A DNA stretch of 64,000 bases, from the NCBI GenBank assembly GCA_000696115.1, contig JJOH01000019.1, forward strand, positions 372,001 to 436,000, in the 5' to 3' direction. The position numbers and the translations under genes are program-made. Shown here piece by piece: positions 43,201-50,130 of the stretch. The notes beneath the pieces were generated by a model that did not search any database, had not been told where the DNA came from, and saw only the letters and a list, made by a program, of their open reading frames with translations. The stretch comes from Streptomyces olindensis (GTDB lineage: Bacteria > Actinomycetota > Actinomycetes > Streptomycetales > Streptomycetaceae). Numbering within the stretch: position 1 is the stretch's first letter; the number at the start of each line of letters is the position of its first letter.

Positions 43201-44611
43201 CGCCGCGCAGCCGTTCGGCCATGCGCGTGGTCAACTCCCGCAGTGCCTTGGGCGACCGCGCGGAGACCACCACCGGCACGGGCCGGTGCACCGGCTCCGG
43301 CGCGGGTGGTCCGGGAGGTGGTGGTACGACGACGGCGTGGGCGTTGGCACCGCCGAAGCCGAAGGAGTTCACCCCCACTGCGGCGCGTACCGTGCGGGGC
43401 AGTTCGACCGGCGTGACGGTGGGGGCCAGGCCGAGGGCGTCGAAGTCGATGGCCGGGTTGAGCGGCAGGGCATGCAGGGAGGCGGGTGCGGTCCGGTGGC
43501 GGAGCACCAGGATCGCCTTGAGCAGTCCGGCCATGCCCGCCGCGGGCTCCAGATGGCCCAGGTTGGACTTCACCGAGCCGATGGGCAGCGGGCCGGCGCC
43601 GCGCCGGGTGCCGAGGGCGCGGCCGACTGCTTCGGCCTCGGCGGGGTCGCCGACGGGGGTGCCGGTGCCGTGCGCCTCGAAGTAGACCAGGTCGTCCGGG
43701 CCGATGCCGGCCTCCTCGCACACCGCCCGTAGCAGCGCCTCCTGGCCTCGCGCGCTGGGCAGTGTCATGCCGGTGGTGCGGCCGTCGCAGTTGCTGCCGG
43801 TGCCGGCGAGGACGGCGTGGATCCGGTCGTCGTCGGCCACCGCGTCCGCCAGCCGTTTCAGCACGAGCACGGCGCCGCCCTCGGCCCGCACGAAGCCGTC
43901 GGCCTCGGCGGAGAAGGCCGCGCACCGGCCGCGCCGCGACAGCATTCCGGCGTAGGAGAACCCGGCGTACGAGAACGGGTTCATCAGCACGTTGACGCCG
44001 CCGGCCAGGGCGACGCGGCTGGTGCCCTCCCGCAGGGTGCGGCAGGCGCGGTCGAGTGCCACCAGGGACGAGGAGCAGGCCGTGTCGACGGCCATGCTGG
44101 GGCCGCGCAGGTCGAAGGCGTACGACAGGCGGTTCGCCGCGATGGACAGGGTGGCGCCGGGCATGGTGTGCGGGCTGGTGTGGTCCTCCAGCATCGACAG
44201 GACGGTGCCGTAGGCCGGGTCGGAGACGCCCACGTACACGCAGGTGTCGGACCCGGCGAGCGCCTCCGCGGGGAGGGCGGCGTCGTCCAGGGCCTCGGCG
44301 GCCATCTCCAGCAGCAGCCGCTGCTGCGGGTCGAGGTGGGCGGCCTCCTTGGGCGAGATGCCGAAGTAGGCGGCGTCGAAGGAGGCGATGTCGTCGAGGA
44401 AGCCGCCGGCGGCGGTGTAACTGCGGCCCGGCCGCACTGCCCCCGGGTCGACGAACCGGCCCTTGGGGAACCGGTCCGGCGGCATCTCCCCGACGAGGTC
44501 GCGCCCGTCCCGCAGCGCCGCCCAGAGCCCGCCCAGATCGGTGATCCCACCCGGCAGCCGGCAGCCGATGCCCACCACCGCCACGGACCGGTCGTCCCGT
44601 CCCACCGCCAT
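37238..44611 (-). CDS. highly reducing iterative type I polyketide synthase (KS-AT-DH-MT-ER-KR-ACP)
   Basis: One module, 2457 residues. KS 1-430 with Cys179 (DTACSSS), His314 (EAHGTGTPVGDP) and His353 (SNLGHLEP). AT 525-840 with Ser621 (GHSVGE) and specificity motif YAFH 721-724. DH 885-1160 with His917 (GDHRIGGDVLMP) and Asp1078. Methyltransferase-like 1365-1530, whose SAM loop reads LEVGATSTALT, lacking the usual GxGxG and perhaps inactive. A structural pseudo-KR 1555-1770, ER 1775-2080 (VHGGAGAVGL), KR 2105-2340 (VTGGAGGFGAAT, YAAGN), ACP with Ser2413 (GLDSLL). No thioesterase or reductase. The order is that of fungal HR-PKSs. ATG 44611 has GGGGGG upstream. It is divergent from oleABCD, suggesting that OleA removes the chain. 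Confidence 0.93.
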   Translation of the reverse strand: MAVGRDDRSVAVVGIGCRLPGGITDLGGLWAALRDGRDLVGEMPPDRFPKGRFVDPGAVRPGRSYTAAGGFLDDIASFDAAYFGISPKEAAHLDPQQRLLLEMAAEALDDAALPAEALAGSDTCVYVGVSDPAYGTVLSMLEDHTSPHTMPGATLSIAANRLSYAFDLRGPSMAVDTACSSSLVALDRACRTLREGTSRVALAGGVNVLMNPFSYAGFSYAGMLSRRGRCAAFSAEADGFVRAEGGAVLVLKRLADAVADDDRIHAVLAGTGSNCDGRTTGMTLPSARGQEALLRAVCEEAGIGPDDLVYFEAHGTGTPVGDPAEAEAVGRALGTRRGAGPLPIGSVKSNLGHLEPAAGMAGLLKAILVLRHRTAPASLHALPLNPAIDFDALGLAPTVTPVELPRTVRAAVGVNSFGFGGANAHAVVVPPPPGPPAPEPVHRPVPVVVSARSPKALRELTTRMAERLRGAAPEEFYDVARTSTLRRGAHPHRAAVLAADARQAAEALENLFTDAPAGGAVTRRAERGAVAFVYSGNASQWPGMAADLMTGEAVFRAAVEEADAALAPHLGWSVAKELERPTAARWARTEIAQPVLFAVQTGLTALLAAQGLRPAAVAGHSVGEVAAAHAAGALTLEQAALVLAQRSRAQAATAGRGRMAAVGLAEDAARAELARFDGVLEIAGINSDRDVTVAGAPDALTALGADLTARDVFFRELDLDYAFHSRAMDPIEEPLCAALAGLTPGTARVPFVSTVTATPLTGPELDAAYWWRNVREPVRFAEAMARLADEGVGIVVEIGPHPVLRPYLRRTGLTYVPTLHRDGNGPREATAAVAALLAAGADVDWQTHFPHPGRVADLPAYPWQRDRHWHSTPQDLVLHTSGTGVLDHPLLGERLPAPHPLWHGGVEPQLVPWLGDHRIGGDVLMPAAAYVEMAVTAGLRALDRPVEVRHLEISRPFAIAWPDPAGAALQTAVTPADGTLTISSRDTRGTEVQPVVRAQVRTRLGTAPAPLDVAALKARCPRALTGPDYYEHCHRVGLDLGPGFRLLRTLDVGDGELLAWYRLDHPADGYTVHPVLLDGPLQATVALADQPTREAASYLPSAFGAVRVWRTPAQEGVVHLRRRSRSANEICWDITYADLDGTVSAQIDKCRTRRARISDHAPLTVQRTVLRAAPHPSTPAPPSPLPPPAELAEAARGRIAAARAAWEDSGHAAFTAAAERAGATCWAAALRDLAHRPDAPFTMADLVARGLAPRHRRLVRLMLPLLAEHHLARADGETWRLTDVTARPEESLRSLVAEHPRFGPVALLINSQLRQLPEVLRGGVDPRDLLTVGENFLEQWQETAPAHRFTHRVVQALLDRIVHGWPADRPLRVLEVGATSTALTAAVLPLLPADRTHYTCTAPSNAPFARSRHRFAACRFIEYRTLDPDADPAVQGFAPASFDLVLAGDALHATADLAATLGHVRTLLAPGGHLLATERHHERLDALLLGGLESWWKRGDRALRPTTRLLPRDAWTPLLERCGFTDPWQTGPADHSVVAAAAPAAPTAPPALPGPAPDAAWIVATETDAETPTARELAALLGPATVLTASADAGAWTAALPAEAVPRIVLLLAEADPRRLVARTTHRAAVLRALAAACRTRPEERASQVWLVTRPTGLFPAPERPAHPEDAAVWGVARTLANEQPGLGLRRVSLDRTADPAADARRLAVELLTPGHSPDGTDGADEDEVVLTPAGRFTPRHVEHPADEPPAVPTGAPYVLEARDPGPARRLVWRETAVPEPGPGEVALEMRAVALNYRDPLRANGLLPPEAVEDSPLSQGLGTDGAGIVCAVGPGVTDFAVGDRVCGAVPAALASHGVTSAHTLMKIPDDMSHAEAATFPVAFLTVHHALVAQAHLAAGETVLVHGGAGAVGLAALQCAHARGARVIATAGTETKRNLLRSLGAWHVLDSRSLDFVPRVRELTEGRGVDVVVNSLSGEAIAHGLDLLRPNGRFVELGKRDIYLNNTLPLRPFDRSLTFIGFNLDHVVLDRARGARLVTDLVSHIDRGVYRPLPHTVYPAARVEEAFQVLQHSRHIGKVVVSFEDPLDEPVPVRPAPHQSALDADGTYLVTGGAGGFGAATARWLADHGARHLALVSRRGRATPEAPALLEELARRGVHATAYAADVTDEAALRRVVDAVDATGNRLRGVVHAAMHLDDAPLADLTDDRFTAVLAPKADGAARLHRLTADHELDLFLTYSSIAAAVGNAGQAPYAAGNAYLEAQARARRAQGRPATALAFGPIGETGYVARHAIGDAMAERGFQPLSIAEALATAGGLLRQGTDVAGIGRYRWSRARRLLPALATARFTGMVPADAAPDPEGRADLLRELSALTPDDARAAITRTLTRLLAAVLHSDPEELDPARPVTEFGLDSLLSTEFLVRAGEHFDVRLAAAELMSSDRTLNHLAHLVHTRLELT

Positions 44612-44735
44612 GAACTGCCCCCCTGCTGCCCAGCGTTCGTCGGTTCGAGCGGAGAGACACTGCCCTGGCGGCGCGGCGGCCAAGGTTCGTTTCACCCCTG
44701 GGTGTGATCCCTGTCCACCACACGAGTGATCGTCA

Positions 44736-44752
44736 GGTCACGGTGCGTGACC
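44736..44752. promoter_or_regulatory. inverted repeat in the PKS/ole divergent promoter region
   Basis: GGTCACGGTGCGTGACC is a perfect 6-5-6 inverted repeat, 18 bp upstream of the oleA start and 125 bp from the PKS start. It covers the -35 zone of the oleA promoter, so a repressor bound here would control at least oleABCD. No regulator gene is present in the cluster. Confidence 0.55.
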
Positions 44753-44758
44753 GGCCGT

Positions 44759-44764
44759 TACGGT
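44759..44764 (+). promoter_or_regulatory. -10 box of a probable leaderless oleA transcript
   Basis: TACGGT ends 6 bases before GTG 44771, and there is no clear ribosome site. The position suggests transcription starting at or next to the initiation codon. Confidence 0.4.
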
Positions 44765-44770
44765 GGCGCG

Positions 44771-45799
44771 GTGCTCGAAGCTCCGCGTGCCCGCTTGACA
44801 GCCGTCGCCGTCCATCTGCCGTCCCGCTACCGGACCTTGGAGGAGATCCGGGCCGGGATCGCCGCCGCCGGAAGTCCCTATGTCCCGCCGCCCGGCCTCC
44901 TGGAGGACATCACCGGTGTGCGCGGGGTGCACGCCTGCGAGCAGGGGGTGTGTGCCTCGGACCTCGCGGTCTCGGCCGCCCGCAAGGCCCTCGCCGAAGC
45001 CGGGACGACCATCGACCAGGTCGATCTGCTGCTGTTCGCCGCCACCTGCCACGACATGCTCGAACCTTCGACCTGCCACCTCGTGGCCGCCAAACTCGGC
45101 GCGACCTGCCCGGTGTTCGACGTGAAGAACGCCTGCAACAGCGTCCTCAACGCCATGGAGGTGGCGACCGCCTTCATCGCCACCCGCCGCTACCGCACGG
45201 TGCTCATCGCCTGCGGCGAGGTGGGATCCATGGTCACGCGCTGGCACGTCCCCGACCACGAGGCCCTGTTGCGGGCCATGCCCGGCTACACGGTCTCCGA
45301 CGCCGGCGCCGCCCTGCTCCTGACCGCCGGGCCCGCCGGGGACGGCGACCCCGGGGTGCTCACCCTGCGGTTCTCCGCGGACTCCACCGCCTGGAACGCC
45401 TGCACGGTGAGCGGCGGCGGCTCCATGCACCCGCGGGCGTTCGACGACGAGCACCTGACGATCCGGCTCAACGGCGACCTGCTGCGCACGACCGCGGTAG
45501 AGGGCCTGACGTTCCTGCGGCAGGCGGCGGAGCGGGAGTTGCAGGCGGTCCGCTCCAGCGCCTTCATCGCCTTCCACCAGATCGGCATGCCGCAGTACCA
45601 GGAGATGGTCGACAAGCTGCCCCTGCCCGCCGACCGGTGCATGCCCGCCGTCGCCGAGCACGGCAACTGCGCCGCGGCGTCCCTGCCGCTGCAACTGGTC
45701 AAGGCGCGGGAGACCGACCGCATCGAGCCGGGCGACACCGTGGCGATGCTCGGCCTGGCCAGCGGCATGAGCTTCGGTCTGGCGCTGGTCCGCTGGTGA
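44771..45799 (+). CDS. oleA: OleA-like thiolase-fold condensing enzyme (head-to-head Claisen condensation)
   Basis: A 342-residue FabH/OleA-type enzyme. The catalytic triad is Cys122 (VKNACNSVLN), His269 (FIAFHQIGMP) and Asn299 (AEHGNCAAAS). OleA joins two acyl thioesters into a 2-alkyl-3-ketoacid. Assignment as OleA rather than FabH rests on the following OleB, OleC and OleD genes in canonical order. GTG 44771 is preferred; the frame is open to 44726. It overlaps oleB by 4 bp. Next to a PKS without release domain it may accept ACP-bound chains. Confidence 0.88.
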   Translation: MLEAPRARLTAVAVHLPSRYRTLEEIRAGIAAAGSPYVPPPGLLEDITGVRGVHACEQGVCASDLAVSAARKALAEAGTTIDQVDLLLFAATCHDMLEPSTCHLVAAKLGATCPVFDVKNACNSVLNAMEVATAFIATRRYRTVLIACGEVGSMVTRWHVPDHEALLRAMPGYTVSDAGAALLLTAGPAGDGDPGVLTLRFSADSTAWNACTVSGGGSMHPRAFDDEHLTIRLNGDLLRTTAVEGLTFLRQAAERELQAVRSSAFIAFHQIGMPQYQEMVDKLPLPADRCMPAVAEHGNCAAASLPLQLVKARETDRIEPGDTVAMLGLASGMSFGLALVRW

Positions 45800-46740
45800 C
45801 CGCCGACAACCGGCGCATGTCCGGCGCCACGCGCACCTCCGTGCTGCAGGAGCTGCTGCCCGGCTACCCGGCGCGCGAGCACTGGCGGCTCGTACCGTCG
45901 ACCGGCCAGCACTACCTCGACGTCGGCACGGGCGCGCCGCTGCTGTTCCTGCACGGCAACCCCACCTGGAGCTACGCGTGGCGCAAGCTGCTGCCCACGC
46001 TCGTCCCGCACGCCCGGTGCCTGGCGCCGGACCTGCCCGGCCTCGGCCTGTCGCAGCACCTGGCGTCGCCGTCCGACCCGGCGGGCCGCTACCTGCACCA
46101 ACTGGACCATCTGGACGCCCTCTACCGCCACGTGGTCCGTGACGAGGGGGTCCCGCCGCGGGGCTGGACGTTCGTCGTGCACGACTGGGGCGGCCCGCTC
46201 GGCTTCGCCTGGCTCCTGCGCAACCCGGGCGTGGTCTCCCGTCTGGTGGTCCTCAACACCATCGCCTTCCCCTGGCCCGAGGGGTACCGCCTGCCGTTCT
46301 ACCTGCGCTGGATCCGGGACCACCGGCCGGTGGCCGCCGCCGTCCACGCCACCAACGCCTTCGCCCGGGCCACGGTCCGGCTCGGCGTCACCCACGGGCT
46401 CAGCGCCGCCGAGCGGCGCGCCTACCTGCTGCCCCATCTCCGCCGCGGCAACCGCCGGGCGATCACGGAGTTCGTCCGCGCGATCCCCCGGAGCCCCGAG
46501 GACGCGGCGTGGCGGCTGCTCACCCCGCCCGAGGGGGCGGACGACCTCGGACGGCTGCCCATGTTCATCGGCTGGGGCATGCGCGATCCGGTCTTCACGC
46601 CGCTGGTCCTCGCCGAGTGGATCCGCCGCCATCCGCACGCCGCCGTCCACCGCTTCCCCCGCGCCGGCCATCTGGTGATGGACGACGCCGGGGCCGAACT
46701 CGGCGTCCACATCCGCGACTTCCTGCGAGGACAGCGATGA
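45796..46740 (+). CDS. oleB: OleB-like alpha/beta hydrolase, beta-lactone decarboxylase
   Basis: A 314-residue haloalkane-dehalogenase-fold protein. The nucleophile is Asp130 (VVHDWGGPLG), as in OleB; Asp264 (GWGMRDPVF) and His292 (RAGHLVMDD) complete the site, and the oxyanion segment is FLHGNPTWSY. All catalytic residues are present, so decarboxylation of a beta-lactone to a cis-olefin is expected, unlike lipstatin-type clusters that keep the lactone. GTG 45796 overlaps the oleA stop (GTGA); ATG 45817 is an alternative. Confidence 0.88.
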   Translation: MTADNRRMSGATRTSVLQELLPGYPAREHWRLVPSTGQHYLDVGTGAPLLFLHGNPTWSYAWRKLLPTLVPHARCLAPDLPGLGLSQHLASPSDPAGRYLHQLDHLDALYRHVVRDEGVPPRGWTFVVHDWGGPLGFAWLLRNPGVVSRLVVLNTIAFPWPEGYRLPFYLRWIRDHRPVAAAVHATNAFARATVRLGVTHGLSAAERRAYLLPHLRRGNRRAITEFVRAIPRSPEDAAWRLLTPPEGADDLGRLPMFIGWGMRDPVFTPLVLAEWIRRHPHAAVHRFPRAGHLVMDDAGAELGVHIRDFLRGQR

Positions 46741-48332
46741 CCGTCGCACCCGGCAGCGTCTTCACCCGCCTGGCCCGGCTGACCGAGCACCCCCGGGCGA
46801 CCGTGCTCGTCCGCTGCGCCGGCGCCCTGCGCACCGAGGACGTGACGGCGGCCCAGCTGCTGGACGGCTGCCGCCGCACCGCCGACGCGCTCCGGGCGGC
46901 CGGGGTCCGGCGCGGTGACAAGGCCGTGGTCATGACCCGGGACGCCTACCGACTCGTGGCGTCCGTCTACGCGCTGGTCTCGCTCGGCGCGGTCCCCGTG
47001 CTGATCGAGCCGCGCGCGGAGGTGCGGCGCTGCCTGGACGAGATCGCCCCCGACGTGTTCATCGGGGACCCGCTGGCCCATGTGGCGCGGCGGGCCCTGG
47101 GCTGGGGGCGCGGCCGGGTCCGTACGACCCTGGTCACCGGCCGCGCCTTCCCCGGCCGGGCCCGGTTGCTGGGCTTGCTGGGCTGGGGCGAGAGCCTGCC
47201 GTCGGCGGTGCCGGACGGCGGCGGCCCGGCGCCGGACGTCCCGGAGCCCCGGCCGGACGACCTGGCGATGATCGCCTTCACCTCGGGCTCCACCGGGCAG
47301 CCCAAGGGCGTGGAGTACCGCCACGCGACCCTGGCCGGACAGCTCGCGACACTGGACGCCGTGCTCCGCGCCGAGCCCGGCGACGTACTGCTGTCCTGCT
47401 TCCTGCCGTTCGCCGCGCTGGGCCCGCTGCTCGGCGTGACGACCGTCGCCCCGCAGGTCGACCATCTGGCCCCGGCCCGCACACCCCCGGGGCACCTCGT
47501 CGGGCCCCTCCTGGGCCACCGGGCGACCCTCGTCCTCGGCTCACCGGCGGTCCTGGCCCTGATCGCCGGGCACTGCGTCCGCCACGGCCTGACGCTGCCC
47601 TCGGTCCGCCGCGTGCTGTCCTTCGGCGCGCCCCTGCGGCCCCGCCTCGTCGAGATGCTGGCGAAGGTCCTGCCGCCCGGGGCGGAGATCCTCAGCGTCT
47701 ACGGCGCCACGGAGTGCCTGCCGGTCGCCGCGATCGACGCCGACGCGTTGCGGGTCGAGCCGCCGCCGGGGCACGCCGGCACCTGTCTGGGCCGCCCCCT
47801 GCCCGGTGTCAGGGCCCGGGTCCTCGACGCGGACGGGACGGGGCTCGGGGAGATCGCCGTCGCCGGGCCGGTCGTCAGTCCGGCCTACCACGCCCGCCCC
47901 GACGCCACGGACGCCGCCAAGTCGTTCGCGGACGGGGCCCTGTGGCATCGCACCGGCGACCTGGGGCGCCTCGACGACGACGGCCGCCTCTGGTACCTCG
48001 GCCGCACGGCCCATCTGGTGACCGGCGCGGGCTTCACCCTCACCACCGAGGACGTCGAGGCCGCCGCCGACACCGCGCCCGGCGTCCGCCGCACCGCCCT
48101 GGTCGGTGTCGGTCCCGCCGGGCGGCAGCGGGCGGTGCTCTGCGTCGAACCGGAGCGCGGGGCGCGGCAGGAGGCGGTCGTGGACGCGCTGCGCGCCGCC
48201 CTCGGCGGCCATCCGCACGCCCGGAGCATCGGCACCGTGCTCTTCCGTCCGCGCTTCCCGACCGACATCCGCCACAACTCCAAGATCGACCGTGCCCGGC
48301 TCGCCGCGTACGCCGAAGGAGGCCGACGTTGA
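46737..48332 (+). CDS. oleC: OleC-like AMP-ligase-fold beta-lactone synthetase
   Basis: A 531-residue acyl-adenylate-forming family protein. P-loop FTSGSTGQPKG at about 182-192, the YGATECLPVA motif, HRTGDLGRLDDDGRLWYLGR and a C-terminal Lys in NSKIDRARL. OleC cyclises a beta-hydroxy acid with ATP to a beta-lactone. ATG 46737 overlaps oleB by 4 bp. The C-terminal domain is shorter than in typical acyl-CoA synthetases, as in other OleC proteins. Confidence 0.88.
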   Translation: MTVAPGSVFTRLARLTEHPRATVLVRCAGALRTEDVTAAQLLDGCRRTADALRAAGVRRGDKAVVMTRDAYRLVASVYALVSLGAVPVLIEPRAEVRRCLDEIAPDVFIGDPLAHVARRALGWGRGRVRTTLVTGRAFPGRARLLGLLGWGESLPSAVPDGGGPAPDVPEPRPDDLAMIAFTSGSTGQPKGVEYRHATLAGQLATLDAVLRAEPGDVLLSCFLPFAALGPLLGVTTVAPQVDHLAPARTPPGHLVGPLLGHRATLVLGSPAVLALIAGHCVRHGLTLPSVRRVLSFGAPLRPRLVEMLAKVLPPGAEILSVYGATECLPVAAIDADALRVEPPPGHAGTCLGRPLPGVRARVLDADGTGLGEIAVAGPVVSPAYHARPDATDAAKSFADGALWHRTGDLGRLDDDGRLWYLGRTAHLVTGAGFTLTTEDVEAAADTAPGVRRTALVGVGPAGRQRAVLCVEPERGARQEAVVDALRAALGGHPHARSIGTVLFRPRFPTDIRHNSKIDRARLAAYAEGGRR

Positions 48333-49309
48333 AGGTCCTGGTCACGGGCGGGAGCGGCTTCCTGGGGCAGGAGATCTGCCGCCGGCTCGTCGCCCGGGGC
48401 ACCGAGGTCTCCTCCCTCGGCCGCCGCCCGAGCCCCGCCCTGGAGAGGCTCGGTGTCCGGCACCACCAGGGGGACCTGGCCGACCCGGCCGCCGTCTCCC
48501 GCGCGGTCGCCGGTTGCGACGCCGTCCTCCACAACGCCGCCCTCGCCGGTGTCAGCGGTCCGCTCGCGCCGTACTGGCGGACCAACGTCGTCGGCACCCG
48601 CAACGTCATCGACCAGTGCCGCGCCCACCGGGTCGGCACGCTGGTCCACACGTCGACCGCCAGCGTCGTCTTCCGGCCCGGCGGCCTGCGGAACGCCGAC
48701 GAGCGCTGCCCCTACCCCGACCGGCACCTGGCCGCCTACCCGCGCACCAAGGCGCACGCGGAAGCCCTCGTCCTGGCCGCCCACTCCCCCGGCCTGGCCA
48801 CCGTGTCCCTGCGCCCCCACATCATCTGGGGGCCCGGCGACCCGCACTTCGCCCCGTCCCTGGCACGGGCCGTGCGCGCGGGCCGGCTGGTGATGCCCGG
48901 CGACGGCAGGAACCTCGTCGACACGACCCATCTGCACACCGCCGCCCACGCCCACCTGCTCGCCCTGGACGGGCTCCGGGAGGGACGCCCCCTCGGGGGC
49001 CGCGCCTACTTCATCACCCAGGACGAGCCCCGCCCGCTGCGCGAGATCGCCGCCTGCTTCCTGCGCGCGGCCGGGATCGAGGCCACCTGGTGCACCGTGC
49101 CCGGCCCACTGGCCCGGGCCGCCGCGACGGCCTGCGAATCCGCCCTCCGGCTGACCGGCCTCGTACGCACCCACGCCCTGAGCCGCTTCCTCGTCGCCGA
49201 GCTGCTGCACCCGCACTGGTTCAGCGTCGAAGCCGCCCGCCGCGACCTCGGGTTCGCACCGCCGATCACCTTCGACGCGGGCATCACGGCGCTGTCGGCG
49301 GCCTCCTGA
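48329..49309 (+). CDS. oleD: OleD-like NAD(P)-dependent 2-alkyl-3-ketoacid reductase
   Basis: A 326-residue extended SDR of the 3-beta-HSD group. Nucleotide motif VTGGSGFLGQE at the very N-terminus, catalytic Tyr-x3-Lys in AAYPRTKAH, and Ser/Thr in VHTSTASVV. The start is TTG 48329, overlapping the oleC stop (TTGA), with a strong GAAGGAGG 6-7 bases upstream. It reduces the OleA product to the beta-hydroxy acid used by OleC. Confidence 0.88.
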   Translation: MKVLVTGGSGFLGQEICRRLVARGTEVSSLGRRPSPALERLGVRHHQGDLADPAAVSRAVAGCDAVLHNAALAGVSGPLAPYWRTNVVGTRNVIDQCRAHRVGTLVHTSTASVVFRPGGLRNADERCPYPDRHLAAYPRTKAHAEALVLAAHSPGLATVSLRPHIIWGPGDPHFAPSLARAVRAGRLVMPGDGRNLVDTTHLHTAAHAHLLALDGLREGRPLGGRAYFITQDEPRPLREIAACFLRAAGIEATWCTVPGPLARAAATACESALRLTGLVRTHALSRFLVAELLHPHWFSVEAARRDLGFAPPITFDAGITALSAAS

Positions 49310-49375
49310 GTTTTGCAGTCGGCCGGGCCGGGAACGCGGTGGGCTGTCCGATCCCGAGACGAGGCCGGTACCGCG

Positions 49376-49789
49376 ATGACCGAGTACGAACGTTCACGGA
49401 CGATGCCCGCACAGCCCGAGCAGGTCTTCGACGAGGCCGCGAACGTCGGCCGGCTGGACAGCTGGCTGCCGGACGCCCTGCACGTGCGGGCCGAGGATCT
49501 GCCCGCCGTCACCGTGCACGAGGACCGCACCGACGAGGACACCTCCGCCCTGCTGCAGGCCCGGCGCGAGCAGATGCGGCTCGAATGGGGCACCCGCGAC
49601 CAGGGCGCCTACGCGGGCTGGCTCCAGGTCGCCGGCGTCGGCAGCGGGGCCAGCGAGGTGACGGTGCACCTGTCGTTCTTCGACGACAGCCACGACCCCG
49701 GCGAGCAGGCCGTCGGCGAGGCCCTGGAGACCAGCCTGGGGCGCCTGGAGGAGCAGGTGCGGCTGCGCGTCGGCCACGCGGCCGGCTGA
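49376..49789 (+). CDS. SRPBCC (START-like) family protein
   Basis: A 137-residue helix-grip fold protein (TMPAQPEQVFDEAANVGRLD near the N-terminus, GASEVTVHLSFFDD in the sheet, a C-terminal amphipathic helix). SRPBCC proteins bind hydrophobic ligands or act as cyclases. It lies 66 bp after oleD on the same strand and may belong to the cluster, perhaps handling a lipid-like product; this is inference from position. Confidence 0.78.
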   Translation: MTEYERSRTMPAQPEQVFDEAANVGRLDSWLPDALHVRAEDLPAVTVHEDRTDEDTSALLQARREQMRLEWGTRDQGAYAGWLQVAGVGSGASEVTVHLSFFDDSHDPGEQAVGEALETSLGRLEEQVRLRVGHAAG

Positions 49790-49804
49790 GCGGCGGGACG
49801 CGCC

Positions 49805-50114
49805 GTGGCACGCGTCAGGCAGTACGCCGTCGCGGCGTCCGGGCCAGTGGACCGACGAGGAGGAGGGCCGGCGCCGCCTGCCCTCCGGGGAGGTGCACGC
49901 CTGGGAACCGGGCCGCAACGAGACCGTGTGCGGACTCTCCCTGAGCCGCTCCCAGCTGGTCCGCTTCCCCCACGTCGGCTGGCCGGACACCTTCCCGGAG
50001 TCCGGGGGCGCGGCGGACCGGGTGCGGCGGCAGTGCCCGCGCTGCGCCTCCGTCGCCGGCCGCCGCGGCCACGACGCCCGCCCGCGCTGGCACCGTACCC
50101 GTCCCCGGCCGTGA
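49805..50114 (+). pseudogene. small conserved Streptomyces-type protein, frameshifted
   Basis: The first codons (GTG 49805, ARVRQYAVAASG) and the remainder (QWTDEEEGRRRLPSGEVHAW, then NETVCGLSLSRSQLVRFPHV, then QCPRCASVAGR) are in different frames, joined near 49840-49845. Deleting one base in GGGCCAGTGG would give one 102-residue protein. The two-Cys pattern CGL...CPRC resembles small uncharacterised proteins common in Streptomyces. True pseudogene or sequencing error is unresolved. Confidence 0.6.
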
Positions 50115-50130
50115 GACGGCGCCCGCTCAC

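Noticed and set aside
37259..43732. A 2157-codon open frame antisense to the PKS
   Set aside because: Composition is the Gly/Val/Gln/Arg shadow pattern; the PKS on the other strand has all catalytic motifs.
37238..44611. PKS as part of a modular assembly line or a PUFA synthase
   Set aside because: There is only one module, a single ACP, no docking domains and no second PKS or tandem ACPs, so an iterative HR-type enzyme fits better.
44771..45799. OleA candidate as an ordinary FabH priming enzyme for the PKS
   Set aside because: The overlapping oleB, oleC and oleD genes in canonical order make an Ole role much more likely.
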